Assembly: GCA_938005745.1 (NCBI GenBank)
Contig: CALLMM010000001.1
Coordinates: 372,001 to 436,000 of the forward strand
Reading direction: 5' to 3'
DNA from: an uncultured Chthonomonadales bacterium
GTDB lineage: Bacteria; Armatimonadota; Chthonomonadetes; Chthonomonadales; CAJBBX01
Length of the DNA stretch: 64,000 bases
Shown: positions 44,591-53,165 of the stretch, in pieces
How positions within the stretch are numbered: position 1 is the first letter of the stretch
How the letters are laid out: the number at the start of each line of letters is the position of its first letter
Translations under genes and position numbers: made by a program
Notes under the pieces: generated by a model
Told to the model about the DNA's origin: nothing
The model's database searches: none
What the model saw: the letters and a program-made list of their open reading frames with translations, nothing else

Positions 44591-46483
44591 CTACACGGCG
44601 CGCTTGCGAAGCTGCATCCCCGCCTCTGCCAGTGTTGCGGGCCATTCGCGCACCAGCCTCCGGTTCTTCTCGCGGGTCGCATCATCCAGCTTCTCCCACT
44701 CCAACAGCAGGTTATGCCGCCTCTTCGCGTCGCTGCGAACCTCGCCCCACTGCCAGCCCTCCGCCAGCTTCTCCTGCATCCAGCCCTCATGCTCCTTGCG
44801 CGCCATCCGCTCGATCTCCTCCGGGCTGAACGTGTAGGAATCGGCGTCAAAGTCCGTCAGGTTGATGACATCGTACTGCATCTCGTCGAGCGTGGCGGTC
44901 ATGCGAATGGCGGCTTTGCGATTCGGCTCCTTCTCGCTGTCGGAGAGACGCTCCCAGGGTGCGAGCACCCTGCCTCGCTGCTCCTCGCCCTTGCGGTAGA
45001 CGGCGTAGATGGCGCGGGCGATCACCTCGTTGGTTCCGTTTAACAGCAGCTCCAGCGTGCAGGTGTTCTCCATCAACTCGAAGACTCGCAGCCGGTCGTA
45101 GGCATCGTCTCTTCGCTCCGCCCCGCTCAGAAGCTGCGCCAGCCCCGCCCCCTGCGACATCCGCACGAAAAGAGGCTGCTCGATCGCGCGGATATGCTGA
45201 TAGAGCGAAAGCGCGGCGGAGAGGCTGAGCGAGTCGTCTCTCAGGCAGATGTAGACCCGCACGCGCTCGCGGCTCTTGAGGGCGTTGTGCAGAAACGTCG
45301 CGCGCTGAAACTCGGCGGAGTTCACATCCATCTGCAGCGCCTGCAGGTCGCAGTAGCGGGTGATCTTCGGATACCGCAGGCAGATCAGATCGTAGACATG
45401 GGAGGCTTCGCGGTCTATGATGGTCACCTTCAGGGTTGTGTCGTCTCCTCCGACGACAGCCCCGGCTGCCGCCTCGCCCGTTTCGGAGTCCTTATGGCGT
45501 CTGTACCAGCCGCGCACCGCCTGAATGATCAGGCTCCGTCCCATGCGCCCCGCGCCGATCACGATCAGATGCGTGTGCGGACTCTCCTGCTCTTTCTCGA
45601 CCTCAAACGCCGGAAACGCATTGAGCATGGCGCGCGCGCCGCTGTCGAAGACGTTGAAAATCTGCAGGCGGAAGCGCGCACTGGCTTCCTTGAGTTCGCG
45701 CTCGCGCAAAAGCTCGGAAAGCTGCGGCGAAACGATATGCAGAATGCAGGTCAGGACGCGCCCCTCCTGCCGGGCGGCGCCGGGCGAGGAGGCATACCGC
45801 TTCACCAGATCGCGGGCGTGCATAGCGATCTCGGCGTTGGTGGCGTCGTTGCCGCAGAAGGCGATCAGGTAGCGCGCCCGATGCGCCCCTGCCCGCCGCA
45901 GCGTGTCTCGCTGCGTGGCGTCGCCCGCCAGCACATAGATGCCCAGTTCCCGGCAGAGCGGGATCGCGGCGTTACCCTCATCCGACTCGATCGCCAATGT
46001 GCGATAGCCCGCCTGATGAAACTGCTTCGCCATCAGGTAGCCCTTCTGTCCGAGACCGCACAGAACGACGTGATCGCGGATCCGACGCAGGCGAAACGCC
46101 TGTATCTGCTCGTTGAAGACCAGCGCCAGCGCCTCAATGGCGGTGAAGGTCGCCACAAAGGGCGCGCCGAACCGGGACACCTCCAGAGAGAGGTTCGTAT
46201 GCTTCAGGTCCGCCATCAAGCCAGACTGAATGGGGAAGAGGGAGAGAGAGGCGTACATCAGGGCGGTCCAGCTGGGACGGCTCTGCCCCTCAAACAGATG
46301 CGGATGATCCAGCGCAAGCTGATAGAAGCCCACGCAGCCCAGCCAGAACATCAGCAGCGCCGACAGAATAAAGATATACCACTTGTTATTCCGGTAGAAC
46401 TGCTTTATCCGCCTCCACAGGGAGGGAGGCGCAGGGGCGTTACCGGCCGCGTCGGAGTACAGGTGCGCGCGCGGGGAATCCAT
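44591..46483 (-). CDS. 2TM-RCK-RCK-RyR channel-like protein
   Basis: A 630-residue membrane protein preceded by GAGGAG. Residues 35-56 (WYIFILSALLMFWLGCVGFY) and about 105-124 are membrane helices. Between them lies a P-loop-like YASLSLFPIQSG, where the potassium selectivity filter TVGYG would be, so selectivity is uncertain. Two TrkA-N/RCK Rossmann domains follow: HVVLCGLGQKGYLMAKQF (139-156) and HLIVIGAGRMGRSLIIQA (305-322). The last 80 residues are a RyR domain (ERMARKEHEGWMQEKLAEGW, RREKNRRLVREWPATLAEAG-type end). RCK domains bind nucleotides or ions and gate channels; RyR domains are named from ryanodine receptors. It is the last gene of the TIR-SLOG-RyR series. Confidence 0.85.
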   Translation of the reverse strand: MDSPRAHLYSDAAGNAPAPPSLWRRIKQFYRNNKWYIFILSALLMFWLGCVGFYQLALDHPHLFEGQSRPSWTALMYASLSLFPIQSGLMADLKHTNLSLEVSRFGAPFVATFTAIEALALVFNEQIQAFRLRRIRDHVVLCGLGQKGYLMAKQFHQAGYRTLAIESDEGNAAIPLCRELGIYVLAGDATQRDTLRRAGAHRARYLIAFCGNDATNAEIAMHARDLVKRYASSPGAARQEGRVLTCILHIVSPQLSELLRERELKEASARFRLQIFNVFDSGARAMLNAFPAFEVEKEQESPHTHLIVIGAGRMGRSLIIQAVRGWYRRHKDSETGEAAAGAVVGGDDTTLKVTIIDREASHVYDLICLRYPKITRYCDLQALQMDVNSAEFQRATFLHNALKSRERVRVYICLRDDSLSLSAALSLYQHIRAIEQPLFVRMSQGAGLAQLLSGAERRDDAYDRLRVFELMENTCTLELLLNGTNEVIARAIYAVYRKGEEQRGRVLAPWERLSDSEKEPNRKAAIRMTATLDEMQYDVINLTDFDADSYTFSPEEIERMARKEHEGWMQEKLAEGWQWGEVRSDAKRRHNLLLEWEKLDDATREKNRRLVREWPATLAEAGMQLRKRAV

Positions 46484-46545
46484 GCCTTCATCTCCTCAGG
46501 ATGCGCCGGGCGGTCTCCGGCGGAGAGACTTACGCGCCGCTCCTC

Positions 46546-46834
46546 TCATCGGCGTTCGACGCGATAGCCCGGCGCGATCAACGACTTGATCCTCTCCCGC
46601 GCTATCTGCCGGTCGTACTCCTTCTCCGTCTCGGGAAGCTGTTCATAGGGAACCAGCAGCGGGGTCTGCTTGCGGGTCTCATCCCGGCGCAGTCCGAACG
46701 TCCCTCCCTCCGCGATGCGCAGCTGCGCCCAGAGGTCGTGCGCACTGCGCGCAAGCTCCTCGATCAGCGGAAGCAGGTCGGCGGGAAGCGTTACGCCGGA
46801 TGTGTCTATCGGCTCGGGACGGTAGGTAGGACAG
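46546..46834 (-). CDS. Stand-alone RyR-domain protein, start codon unclear (possibly frameshifted)
   Basis: An open frame of about 95 codons ending at 46546 encodes a complete RyR domain: YRPEPIDTSGVTLPADLLPL, ELARSAHDLWAQLRIAEGG, TPLLVPYEQLPETEKEYDRQ and IKSLIAPGYRVERR. No ATG, GTG or TTG precedes the conserved part; a TAA (46846-46848) closes the frame upstream. AAGGAG followed seven bases later by CTG at 46834 (CTG TCC TAC) looks like the original start, but a duplicated CTAC just after it throws the reading out of frame. Deleting one copy gives L/M-S-Y-R-P-E-P-I-D, the normal start of the family. Either a recent 4-base duplication, a sequencing error or an unusual start explains this. Confidence 0.75.
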
Positions 46835-46868
46835 GTCTGGTCTCCTTATCGGCGCGGGTGCGCGTCAG

Positions 46869-47630
46869 TCAACATGCGGTCGGCGGCGGGTCGGAGTGAT
46901 CGCGGGCGCGGGGCGTCGGGATATGATGCAGCCGCGCGCCTTCATGCGCGGGCGCGCCTTCATGCGCGGGCGCGCCTTCCGCCGGAGGCAGGGAATCCTC
47001 CGAAACGCGCGCCTCCTCCGCTGCGATCGCATCCAGCGGGCAGCGCACCCTCCGGCACAGCGCGGGGATCGCCGTCCGATACGGCTCCCCGATCCCCTCC
47101 TGCCGCAGGCGCACGACGTGCGAGGTTCCGCCCAGTCGCTCCAGCGCCCTCCCGTCCCACAGCGCCAGCAGCAGATGGCAGTGCGCAGCGATATAGGCTC
47201 CGACCAGCGCGTACTGCAGATCGCGTGCGTCCTGATCCGGCGGGATCAGCGCCGCCGGAACCAGTTCCGAGAGCGGCGGCAGCGCATACCATCGCGCCGA
47301 CCGCTCCAGGAGCGCAGAGAACTCCGCCCGGGACGACGCCTCCGGGAAATCCTGCAGGTACTCCTCCAGCGGCAGGGGCAGCGGAACGAAGAGCGCCGCT
47401 CCCAGACGATCCAGCGCGACCCGCGCCACCAGACGGTCCGCCCCCTCCGCCAGCGCCGAGACCACCGTCAGCGCGCCGTCGGGCGACCTGCGCCGCTCCC
47501 GCTCCAGAGCCGCCAGAACCTCCCGCTCCAGCCGCGCAATATCCCCGGCGATCAGATCGCGATGTCCGGTTACCCCGACGACGCGCCCGCAGCGCACGGT
47601 TATGTCCGGTTGTCTCTTCGGAGACTGCAT
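46869..47630 (-). CDS. SLOG-domain-like nucleotide-sensing protein
   Basis: A 253-residue protein whose first about 165 residues read as a SLOG/LOG-type Rossmann fold: RVVGVTGHRDL (16-26), VVSALAEGADRLVARVAL (57-73), AALFVPLPLPLEEYLQDFPE (78-97), and the strand LQYALVGAYIAAHCHLLLAL (138-157) with ALWDG. SLOG domains bind or make nucleotide signals such as cyclic ADP-ribose variants and also occur in LOG phosphoribohydrolases; the (G)xTGHR form is common in SLOG proteins near TIR genes. The C-terminal about 85 residues include an EGAPAHEGAPAHEGA repeat encoded by an 18-base DNA repeat. It lies 24 bases after the TIR gene. Confidence 0.7.
   Translation of the reverse strand: MQSPKRQPDITVRCGRVVGVTGHRDLIAGDIARLEREVLAALERERRRSPDGALTVVSALAEGADRLVARVALDRLGAALFVPLPLPLEEYLQDFPEASSRAEFSALLERSARWYALPPLSELVPAALIPPDQDARDLQYALVGAYIAAHCHLLLALWDGRALERLGGTSHVVRLRQEGIGEPYRTAIPALCRRVRCPLDAIAAEEARVSEDSLPPAEGAPAHEGAPAHEGARLHHIPTPRARDHSDPPPTAC
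46936..46971 (+). repeat. 18-base repeat inside SLOG gene
   Basis: GCGCCTTCATGCGCGGGC occurs at 46936-46953 and 46954-46971, with a third partial copy after it. On the minus strand it encodes the repeated residues (E)GAPAHEGAPAH in the protein's C-terminal tail. Confidence 0.8.
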
Positions 47631-47654
47631 AACGGCAGATACGCTCCTGTCCGC

Positions 47655-49361
47655 CTACTTCAGCAGCTCTTCTAGCGCCGGATCGCTGCTGCCGAGCGAC
47701 CGCGCCTGTTCCGCCTCCGCGCGCGCCTCCTCCGTGCGTCCCTGACGCGCCAGCGCGACCGCCAGAGCCGCATGGTAGTGCCCGTTCTGCGGATCGAAGC
47801 CTATCGCCGTCCGCAGACTGCTCTCCGCCTCTGACCACCTCTGAAGCGCGTTATAGACCGCTCCCAGCAGATAGTGCGCCTGCACCAGACCGGGATCGAG
47901 CTGGACGGCGGCTTGCAGGCTGCTCTCCGCCTCGTCGTAGCGGCTCTGCTCCGCCAGCGCAAAGCCGAGCTGGCTGTGCGCATACGCCAGATTGGTGTCC
48001 TTTTCGATGGCGCGTTTAAACTGCGCCTCTGCCCGGACGAAATCCTTCTCCCCCAGAGCGAGATTCCCCTGCGCCGCCAGCGATAACGCCGTACCCGGAT
48101 CCAGCTGCTGCGCCTTCTCGATGGCTGCCTTCGCCTGCGCGCGCACGCTGTCGCTGCGGCTCTTCCAGTACTGCTCCATCAGCACGATACCGAGCAGCGC
48201 ATGCGAGTCGGCGCTCTCCTCCTCCTGCACCGCCTCCTGCGCCCTCTCCTGCGCCTCCGCAAGCCTATCCTGGATCAGAAGCCGGTAGGCTTCCTGCATC
48301 CGCCCGTTCGCCAGGTTCAGGGTAGAGGGCGGGGTCGGCGTCCCGGAACTCTGCTCCTGCGTGATCGGCGGGTTCTGACTGCCGTCCGTCGGCTCGCTGT
48401 CCTGCAGCATCAGCCCCAGAATAAGCAGCCCGGAAAACCCCAGGATCGCCATCAGCACCGCCCCGATAATACAGCCCAGCACCCAGCCGGTTGCGCCGGA
48501 TCGTTTCGGCGGAGCGGTCGGCGTGGGCGCGGCGGCGGGACGCCAGGCGGCGCCTGCCGGCGAAGGAGACGGCGCGCCGGAGACGGGCGGGGAGCCCCTG
48601 CCCTGCGCTGGCGGAGAGAGCGTCGGAGGCTGCTTCGGCGGAACGGCGGAGGGAGAGGGCGTCTGTACGGGGGGAGGAGCCGCGCCTCCTGCCGCGCCGC
48701 CGCTGACGCCCGCAGCAACGGAGCCGGCGGGCTGCGCCGGTCTCGACGGCGGCTGGACGGGAGGCGCGCCCGGAACGACCGGGGAGGCGCCTGCGCGCGG
48801 CGAAAAGGAGGCGGAGGTCTCCGGCTTTGCGCCGGAGAGCGGATACCGGCAGTTCGGGCAGAAGAGATCGGCTTTCGAGACGGGACGGCGGCACTGCGGA
48901 CAGGCGCTGAAGAGGCTGGTCTCCAGACCGCCCGTCTTACCGGAGGCGGGCTGCTCCGGAGCAGAGAGGATCAGGCGCGTCGTATCGAACAGACGCTGAA
49001 AGTGCTGCTCCATCGGAGGGGGAAAGGCATCCAGCCAGTGCACCGGACCGATGTAGTACTCCAGCGCCTTCGAGGGAGCGACGTTCTCCACCCGGAACGG
49101 AATGACCGTGACGCCCTTCTCAAAGGCGCGCTGAACCTCCCGCTTCACCTGCGGCGATTCGTTGGCGTTGCCGGAGAAGACCAGCACCATGATCCGGGCG
49201 GTCGAGAGGGCGTCTATGATCGCCTCGCTCCACTCCATGCCCGCCACGATGTCGCGGGGGGCGATCCAGCAGCGCACGCCGCGCGCCTCCAGCGTGGAGC
49301 AGACCGCGTCCGCCACCTCTTTATCTTTTGTGGAGTAGCTGATGAAGACATCATGCGCCAT
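47655..49361 (-). CDS. TIR-zinc ribbon-TM-TPR protein
   Basis: A 568-residue protein with four parts. Residues 1-115 are a TIR domain (HDVFISYSTKDKEVADAVCS, RCWIAPRDIVAGMEWSEAI), with the candidate NADase glutamate Glu75 in SPQVKREVQRA. Residues 154-171 are a zinc ribbon (CPQC...CPNC). A long Pro/Ala/Ser linker leads to one transmembrane helix (about 293-319), and residues 355-565 carry tetratricopeptide repeats (NLAYAHSQLGFALAEQSRYD). Bacterial TIR domains cleave NAD or make cyclic ADP-ribose signals on infection. It starts 24 bases after the AI-2E gene and precedes SLOG and RyR genes, so it is the likely signal producer of the set. A mere TIR-type scaffold is the alternative. Confidence 0.85.
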   Translation of the reverse strand: MAHDVFISYSTKDKEVADAVCSTLEARGVRCWIAPRDIVAGMEWSEAIIDALSTARIMVLVFSGNANESPQVKREVQRAFEKGVTVIPFRVENVAPSKALEYYIGPVHWLDAFPPPMEQHFQRLFDTTRLILSAPEQPASGKTGGLETSLFSACPQCRRPVSKADLFCPNCRYPLSGAKPETSASFSPRAGASPVVPGAPPVQPPSRPAQPAGSVAAGVSGGAAGGAAPPPVQTPSPSAVPPKQPPTLSPPAQGRGSPPVSGAPSPSPAGAAWRPAAAPTPTAPPKRSGATGWVLGCIIGAVLMAILGFSGLLILGLMLQDSEPTDGSQNPPITQEQSSGTPTPPSTLNLANGRMQEAYRLLIQDRLAEAQERAQEAVQEEESADSHALLGIVLMEQYWKSRSDSVRAQAKAAIEKAQQLDPGTALSLAAQGNLALGEKDFVRAEAQFKRAIEKDTNLAYAHSQLGFALAEQSRYDEAESSLQAAVQLDPGLVQAHYLLGAVYNALQRWSEAESSLRTAIGFDPQNGHYHAALAVALARQGRTEEARAEAEQARSLGSSDPALEELLK

Positions 49362-49385
49362 ATCGGTAGTGTCTCCGTTGCGCCG

Positions 49386-50651
49386 TCAGCCGGCACTGCT
49401 CGCGGCTTTCACAGCCCGTCGTTTCTTCGGCTTGCCGCCCTTCGCCCGGCTGTCTTTCAGCCAGTAACGGCGGATCAGGACGCGGATCAGGGCGGCAATG
49501 GGAGCCGCGAAGAACATTCCCAGCAGCCCGCCGAACTCCTGCCCGATCAGCAGGACGACAATGACTATTACCGGATGCAGTTCCATCCGATCCCCGATCA
49601 GATAGGGCATGATAAACTTGCTTTCGGCAAAATGCATGATGGTAAAGGCGGTCAGCACCAGCGCCGCCACAGCCGGACCTCTGGTTACCAGCGCCAGAAC
49701 CACGATCGGAATGCCTCCGACGATCGGTCCGATGATCGGAATGGCGCGGGTAGCGCCCGCCAGCAGCCCCAGGGTCAGCGCATAGGGCACGCCGCACAGC
49801 GCCAGGATCAGCCCCACGATAATCCCTGCCAGCGCGCAGAGGATCGCCTGCCCGACCACAAAGCTGTACATGATCTGGTTGAAGTCGCGCATCGAGCGCA
49901 GCACCTCGCGTCGGTAGCGCGCCGGAACCGTCCCCACGAACTCGCGTTTCAGCCGCCTGCTGTCCAGCGCGAAGTAGAAGGCGATCACCGGCAGCAGCAC
50001 CAGCTCCACGACATAGTGGATCGCCTGCCCCGTATGCTGAATCGCGTAGCTGAACCACTCCGTCATGCGCGGGCGCAGTCCGTCCTCCTGCTGCGCCTGC
50101 TCCCACTGCTGCGCGATCCAGGCGCGCCACTCCGGGCTGATACGGGTCTCGTACCAGCGATTGGCGTCCCGCACATACGCCTGAAACCGTCCGCGATACT
50201 CGCGATCCCAGTTGGTCGCGACATGGGTGATCTCCGCGACAAACGGTGCGACCATCAGCTTGCCCCCGTAGCCGCCCACCACAAACAGCAGGATCAGCAC
50301 GTAGAAGGTGGCGATCATCCGGCGCGCATGCAGGGAGAGACGGATCGGAAGCGTCGTCTGCGGCGCGGAAGCGCGGGAGGGACGAAAGAGGAGCAGACCT
50401 CGCGCCAGCAGCGTGGCGCAGGCGTTGTGGAAGGCGGTGAATCCCCGGCGGGCAAGCATCCATGCTGCGAGGGGGCGCATGATATAGGCGAAGATCGCGG
50501 CGATGATCAGCGAGATGACGACCGGCTTCAGCCGCCAGAGGGCGTAGAGCAGCCCGGCGGAGACGCCGACGATCAGGAGAAAGCGCCAGATGCCGCGCGC
50601 CACCGCGCGCACCCAGTTCTCCGGGGAGTTGGTCTCATCCGAAACGCGCAT
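49386..50651 (-). CDS. AI-2E family transporter-like membrane protein
   Basis: A protein of about 421 residues from ATG 50651; an upstream ATG at 50711 overlaps the neighbouring gene. It has two N-terminal membrane helices, a long soluble loop, then about five helices, with ILALCGVPYALTLGLLAGAT and RAIPIIGPIVGGIPIVVLAL, the signature of the AI-2E/PerM (PF01594) family. Members are antiporters or exporters of small molecules, and AI-2 transport is shown for only a few. The C-terminus is basic (KGGKPKKRRAVKAA). It lies 24 bases upstream of the TIR gene on the same strand. Confidence 0.88.
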   Translation of the reverse strand: MRVSDETNSPENWVRAVARGIWRFLLIVGVSAGLLYALWRLKPVVISLIIAAIFAYIMRPLAAWMLARRGFTAFHNACATLLARGLLLFRPSRASAPQTTLPIRLSLHARRMIATFYVLILLFVVGGYGGKLMVAPFVAEITHVATNWDREYRGRFQAYVRDANRWYETRISPEWRAWIAQQWEQAQQEDGLRPRMTEWFSYAIQHTGQAIHYVVELVLLPVIAFYFALDSRRLKREFVGTVPARYRREVLRSMRDFNQIMYSFVVGQAILCALAGIIVGLILALCGVPYALTLGLLAGATRAIPIIGPIVGGIPIVVLALVTRGPAVAALVLTAFTIMHFAESKFIMPYLIGDRMELHPVIVIVVLLIGQEFGGLLGMFFAAPIAALIRVLIRRYWLKDSRAKGGKPKKRRAVKAASSAG

Positions 50652-50671
50652 ACCATCGCTCTGCCCGCAGA

Positions 50672-51703
50672 CTACCGGGAGAATTGAAAAAGAATGAGGG
50701 CTGCGGCGCAAAGCATCACCGTACAGCCGTAGATGACCCAGACCGCCTGCCGCTGGGAGAGTCCGCGATCCAGCAGGCGATGATGCAGATGCCTGCGGTC
50801 GGCGGCGGTCAGCGGCGCGCCGCTGCGGGCGCGTTTTGCCAGCACGACGGCGTAGTCAAAGATCGGAACGCCAAGCACCAGCAGCGGGATCATCACCGAG
50901 ATCGCCGCCGCGATCTTGAAGGTTCCCATGATGGAGATGGCAGCCAGCGTAAAGCCCAGAAACCACGCCCCGACGGTGCTCATGAAGATGCGCGCCGGAT
51001 TATAGTTGTGGCGCAGGAAGCCGATGCAGGAGCCGGCGACCGCCGCCGCCAGCAGCGCGATGCTCGGTCCCTGCGGCTGATTGGATGCCGCCGCCAGCAG
51101 CGCCAGCGTCGCGGCGGAGATCGCGCAGACGCCTGCCGCCAGCCCGTCCAGCCCGTCTATGGCGTCCACCGTCTTGGTGACCAGAAAGACCCAGAAGAGC
51201 GTGGCGAAGACGCTGACGACCGGCGCCAGCTCGACCCAGCGCGCCGGGTTGTAGGCTCCCGGCTTCTGCGCAATGAAGGGGTTGGTGATGCCGTCAATGC
51301 GAACGCCGAATGCAATCAGGATCGCTCCGCCGCCCACGATCGCCAGCGCCTGCCAGAGGGCGCGCAGATCGCGCAGGTCGTCCAGCATCCCGACCAGGCA
51401 GAGAAAGGTAGCGGCGACCAGCACGCCGACCAGCTGCCACGACCAGCCGTTGGCTCCCCGCGTGATGAAGTGGCGGTAGGTGACCGTCACCAGCACGGCG
51501 GCGAGTACCCCCAGATAGATGGCAATGCCGCCCCAGCGCGGAACCGGCGACTTATGCACGTCGCGGTCGCGCGGAACGGCAATCGCGCCGCACCGATTCG
51601 CCAGCCGAACCACCCAGGGCGTCAGTCCCCAGGTGATTCCCATCGCCATCAGAAAAGCGACCGTTACTCCGATCACCGTCGCCCGGATCCTCTCAGCGCA
51701 CAA
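50672..51703 (-). CDS. WecA/TagO-type undecaprenyl-phosphate sugar-1-phosphate transferase
   Basis: A 343-residue, about ten-helix protein of the MraY/WecA family that loads a sugar-1-phosphate onto undecaprenyl phosphate, the first step of a surface glycan. HKSPVPRWGGIAIYLG, VGMLDDLRDLRALWQALA (Asp-rich motif), KTVDAIDGLDGLAAGV and the end-loop HLHHRLLDRGLSQRQ (the HxHH-type motif) mark it as WecA/TagO-like rather than MraY. The precise sugar is unknown. It lies 16 bases after the deaminase gene and 20 before the AI-2E gene, so it is in the same transcript. Confidence 0.9.
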   Translation of the reverse strand: MCAERIRATVIGVTVAFLMAMGITWGLTPWVVRLANRCGAIAVPRDRDVHKSPVPRWGGIAIYLGVLAAVLVTVTYRHFITRGANGWSWQLVGVLVAATFLCLVGMLDDLRDLRALWQALAIVGGGAILIAFGVRIDGITNPFIAQKPGAYNPARWVELAPVVSVFATLFWVFLVTKTVDAIDGLDGLAAGVCAISAATLALLAAASNQPQGPSIALLAAAVAGSCIGFLRHNYNPARIFMSTVGAWFLGFTLAAISIMGTFKIAAAISVMIPLLVLGVPIFDYAVVLAKRARSGAPLTAADRRHLHHRLLDRGLSQRQAVWVIYGCTVMLCAAALILFQFSR

Positions 51704-51719
51704 GACGCGCCCCGACTGC

Positions 51720-52187
51720 TCACAGCAGCCTCTCTCCGATTCCTCCGCTCTCAGGACGCAGGCGCATCACCTCCATCCCCGATTCGCGGAACAGCTCCAT
51801 CGCAAAGGCATCGGGGTAGTCGCCGTCAAAGACGACCTTCACGATGCCGGCGTTGATCAGCATCTTGGCGCAGGCGTTGCAGGGCTGACAGGTCACATAG
51901 ATGGTCGCGCCCCGCGTCGAGACGCCGTTCAGAGCCGCCTGCAGAATGGCGTTCTGTTCGGCATGCACCGTGCGGACGCAGTGTCCGCCCTGCAGACAGC
52001 CTTCTGGCCACTCCTTATACTGATCGCGGCAGTGCTCCAGCCCGCGCGGCGCGCCGTTGTAGCCGGTCGTCAGGATCCGCCGCTCAAAGACGACCACCGC
52101 GCCCACCGAACGGCGCGGGCAGGTGGCGCGGGTCGCCACATCCCGCGCGATCATCATAAAGTATTCGTCCCAGCTAGGACGCTCCAC
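51720..52187 (-). CDS. dCMP deaminase (ComEB-like)
   Basis: A 155-residue zinc deaminase converting dCMP to dUMP. I choose the GTG at 52187 (another GTG at 52190) behind GGGGGAG; the frame is open far upstream but without coding character. The domain opens PSWDEYFMMIARDVATRATC. HAEQNAILQAA has the zinc His and catalytic Glu, and CQPCNACAKMLINAGI the two zinc cysteines. GYNGAPRGLEHC is also family-typical. Length normal. Confidence 0.93.
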   Translation of the reverse strand: MERPSWDEYFMMIARDVATRATCPRRSVGAVVVFERRILTTGYNGAPRGLEHCRDQYKEWPEGCLQGGHCVRTVHAEQNAILQAALNGVSTRGATIYVTCQPCNACAKMLINAGIVKVVFDGDYPDAFAMELFRESGMEVMRLRPESGGIGERLL

Positions 52188-52255
52188 CACTCTCCCCCGA
52201 CCCGTCGCCGCACGATTCCTTATACTGCTCTGTGCGGCGACTCGTTTAATCTTTC

Positions 52256-53152
52256 TCAGGTCTGTCCGACCCAGTCCTGCCCCGCGACCGCCTGCCATCG
52301 CTGGCGTATGGCGGCGTACAGTTCCGCGGGGAGCGGTCCCGCCTCCAGCAGCGCGGCGTTCTGCTGCCAGCGTTCCGGCTGCGTGGTGCCGACGATGAGC
52401 GTATGGACGCCGGGCAGGAAGGCGGTGAAGCGCAGCGCAATGCCGATCGAGTCGCGCAGGTCGCCCTTCAGGAAATCGTACTGCAGCGCCTGCAGGCGGT
52501 CCCAGTAGGGCTGATAGTACTCGCCGGAGGGACGCTCGCTGCCGCGCCAGACCGCGTTGGCGATCGGGCGTTTGACGATGACGCCCATCTGCCGCTCCCG
52601 CACCCTCGGAAGGACCAGGTCTATCGCCTGCTGATCGGCGATATTGATGGAGATCTGCAGCGAGTCGAAAGCGCCGCACTCGACGGCGTAGAGGGCGTCG
52701 GTTCGATCGCCGCTGTAGCCGATAAAGCGGGTCTTTCCGGCATCCCGCGCCCGCTGAAGCGCGGCGATCGCGTCACCCTGCCGCAGGGTCTCCTCCGAAC
52801 AGCTATGAAGCTGCACCAGGTCGAGACAGTCGGTCTTCAGAAGACGCAGGCTGCGATCGATGCTCTGCTCCAGCAGCGACGGGCTCCAGTCGGGCAGGTC
52901 AAAACCGGCGGCGTGTCCGCACTTGGTGAAGAGGTAGTAGTCCTGACGGCGATGGCTGACCGCCTGTCCGATCAGCTCCTCGCTGTTGGCGTAGCACTCC
53001 GCCGTGTCAATTACGTTCAGCCCGGCGTCCAGCGCGCTGTTGAGCAGCCGGGAGACGGTCTGCGGATCCGCGCCCTGAAACCCGATCTCTGCGCCGCCGA
53101 ATCCCAGCACGCTCACCTGCATGCCGGTCTTTCCGAAACTCCTGCGTTCCAT
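52256..53152 (-). CDS. Aldo/keto reductase
   Basis: A protein of about 298 residues from ATG 53152 (AAAGGATAG upstream). It opens RRSFGKTGMQVSVLGFGGAE, a usual aldo/keto reductase start. The catalytic tetrad is visible: Asp and Tyr in NVIDTAECYANSEELIGQA, Lys in DYYLFTKCGHAAG, and His in LDLVQLHSC. NADPH-binding residues lie in the C-terminal part (FLPGVHTLIVGTTQPERW). Substrate unknown. It follows glyA by 13 bases. Confidence 0.9.
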   Translation of the reverse strand: MERRSFGKTGMQVSVLGFGGAEIGFQGADPQTVSRLLNSALDAGLNVIDTAECYANSEELIGQAVSHRRQDYYLFTKCGHAAGFDLPDWSPSLLEQSIDRSLRLLKTDCLDLVQLHSCSEETLRQGDAIAALQRARDAGKTRFIGYSGDRTDALYAVECGAFDSLQISINIADQQAIDLVLPRVRERQMGVIVKRPIANAVWRGSERPSGEYYQPYWDRLQALQYDFLKGDLRDSIGIALRFTAFLPGVHTLIVGTTQPERWQQNAALLEAGPLPAELYAAIRQRWQAVAGQDWVGQT

Positions 53153-53165
53153 CACATCTATCCTT

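Noticed and set aside
52188..52679. N-terminal extension of the dCMP deaminase frame
   Set aside because: It lies wholly over the aldo/keto reductase gene and its gap, has shadow-like composition, and a GTG with strong ribosome site fits the normal deaminase length.
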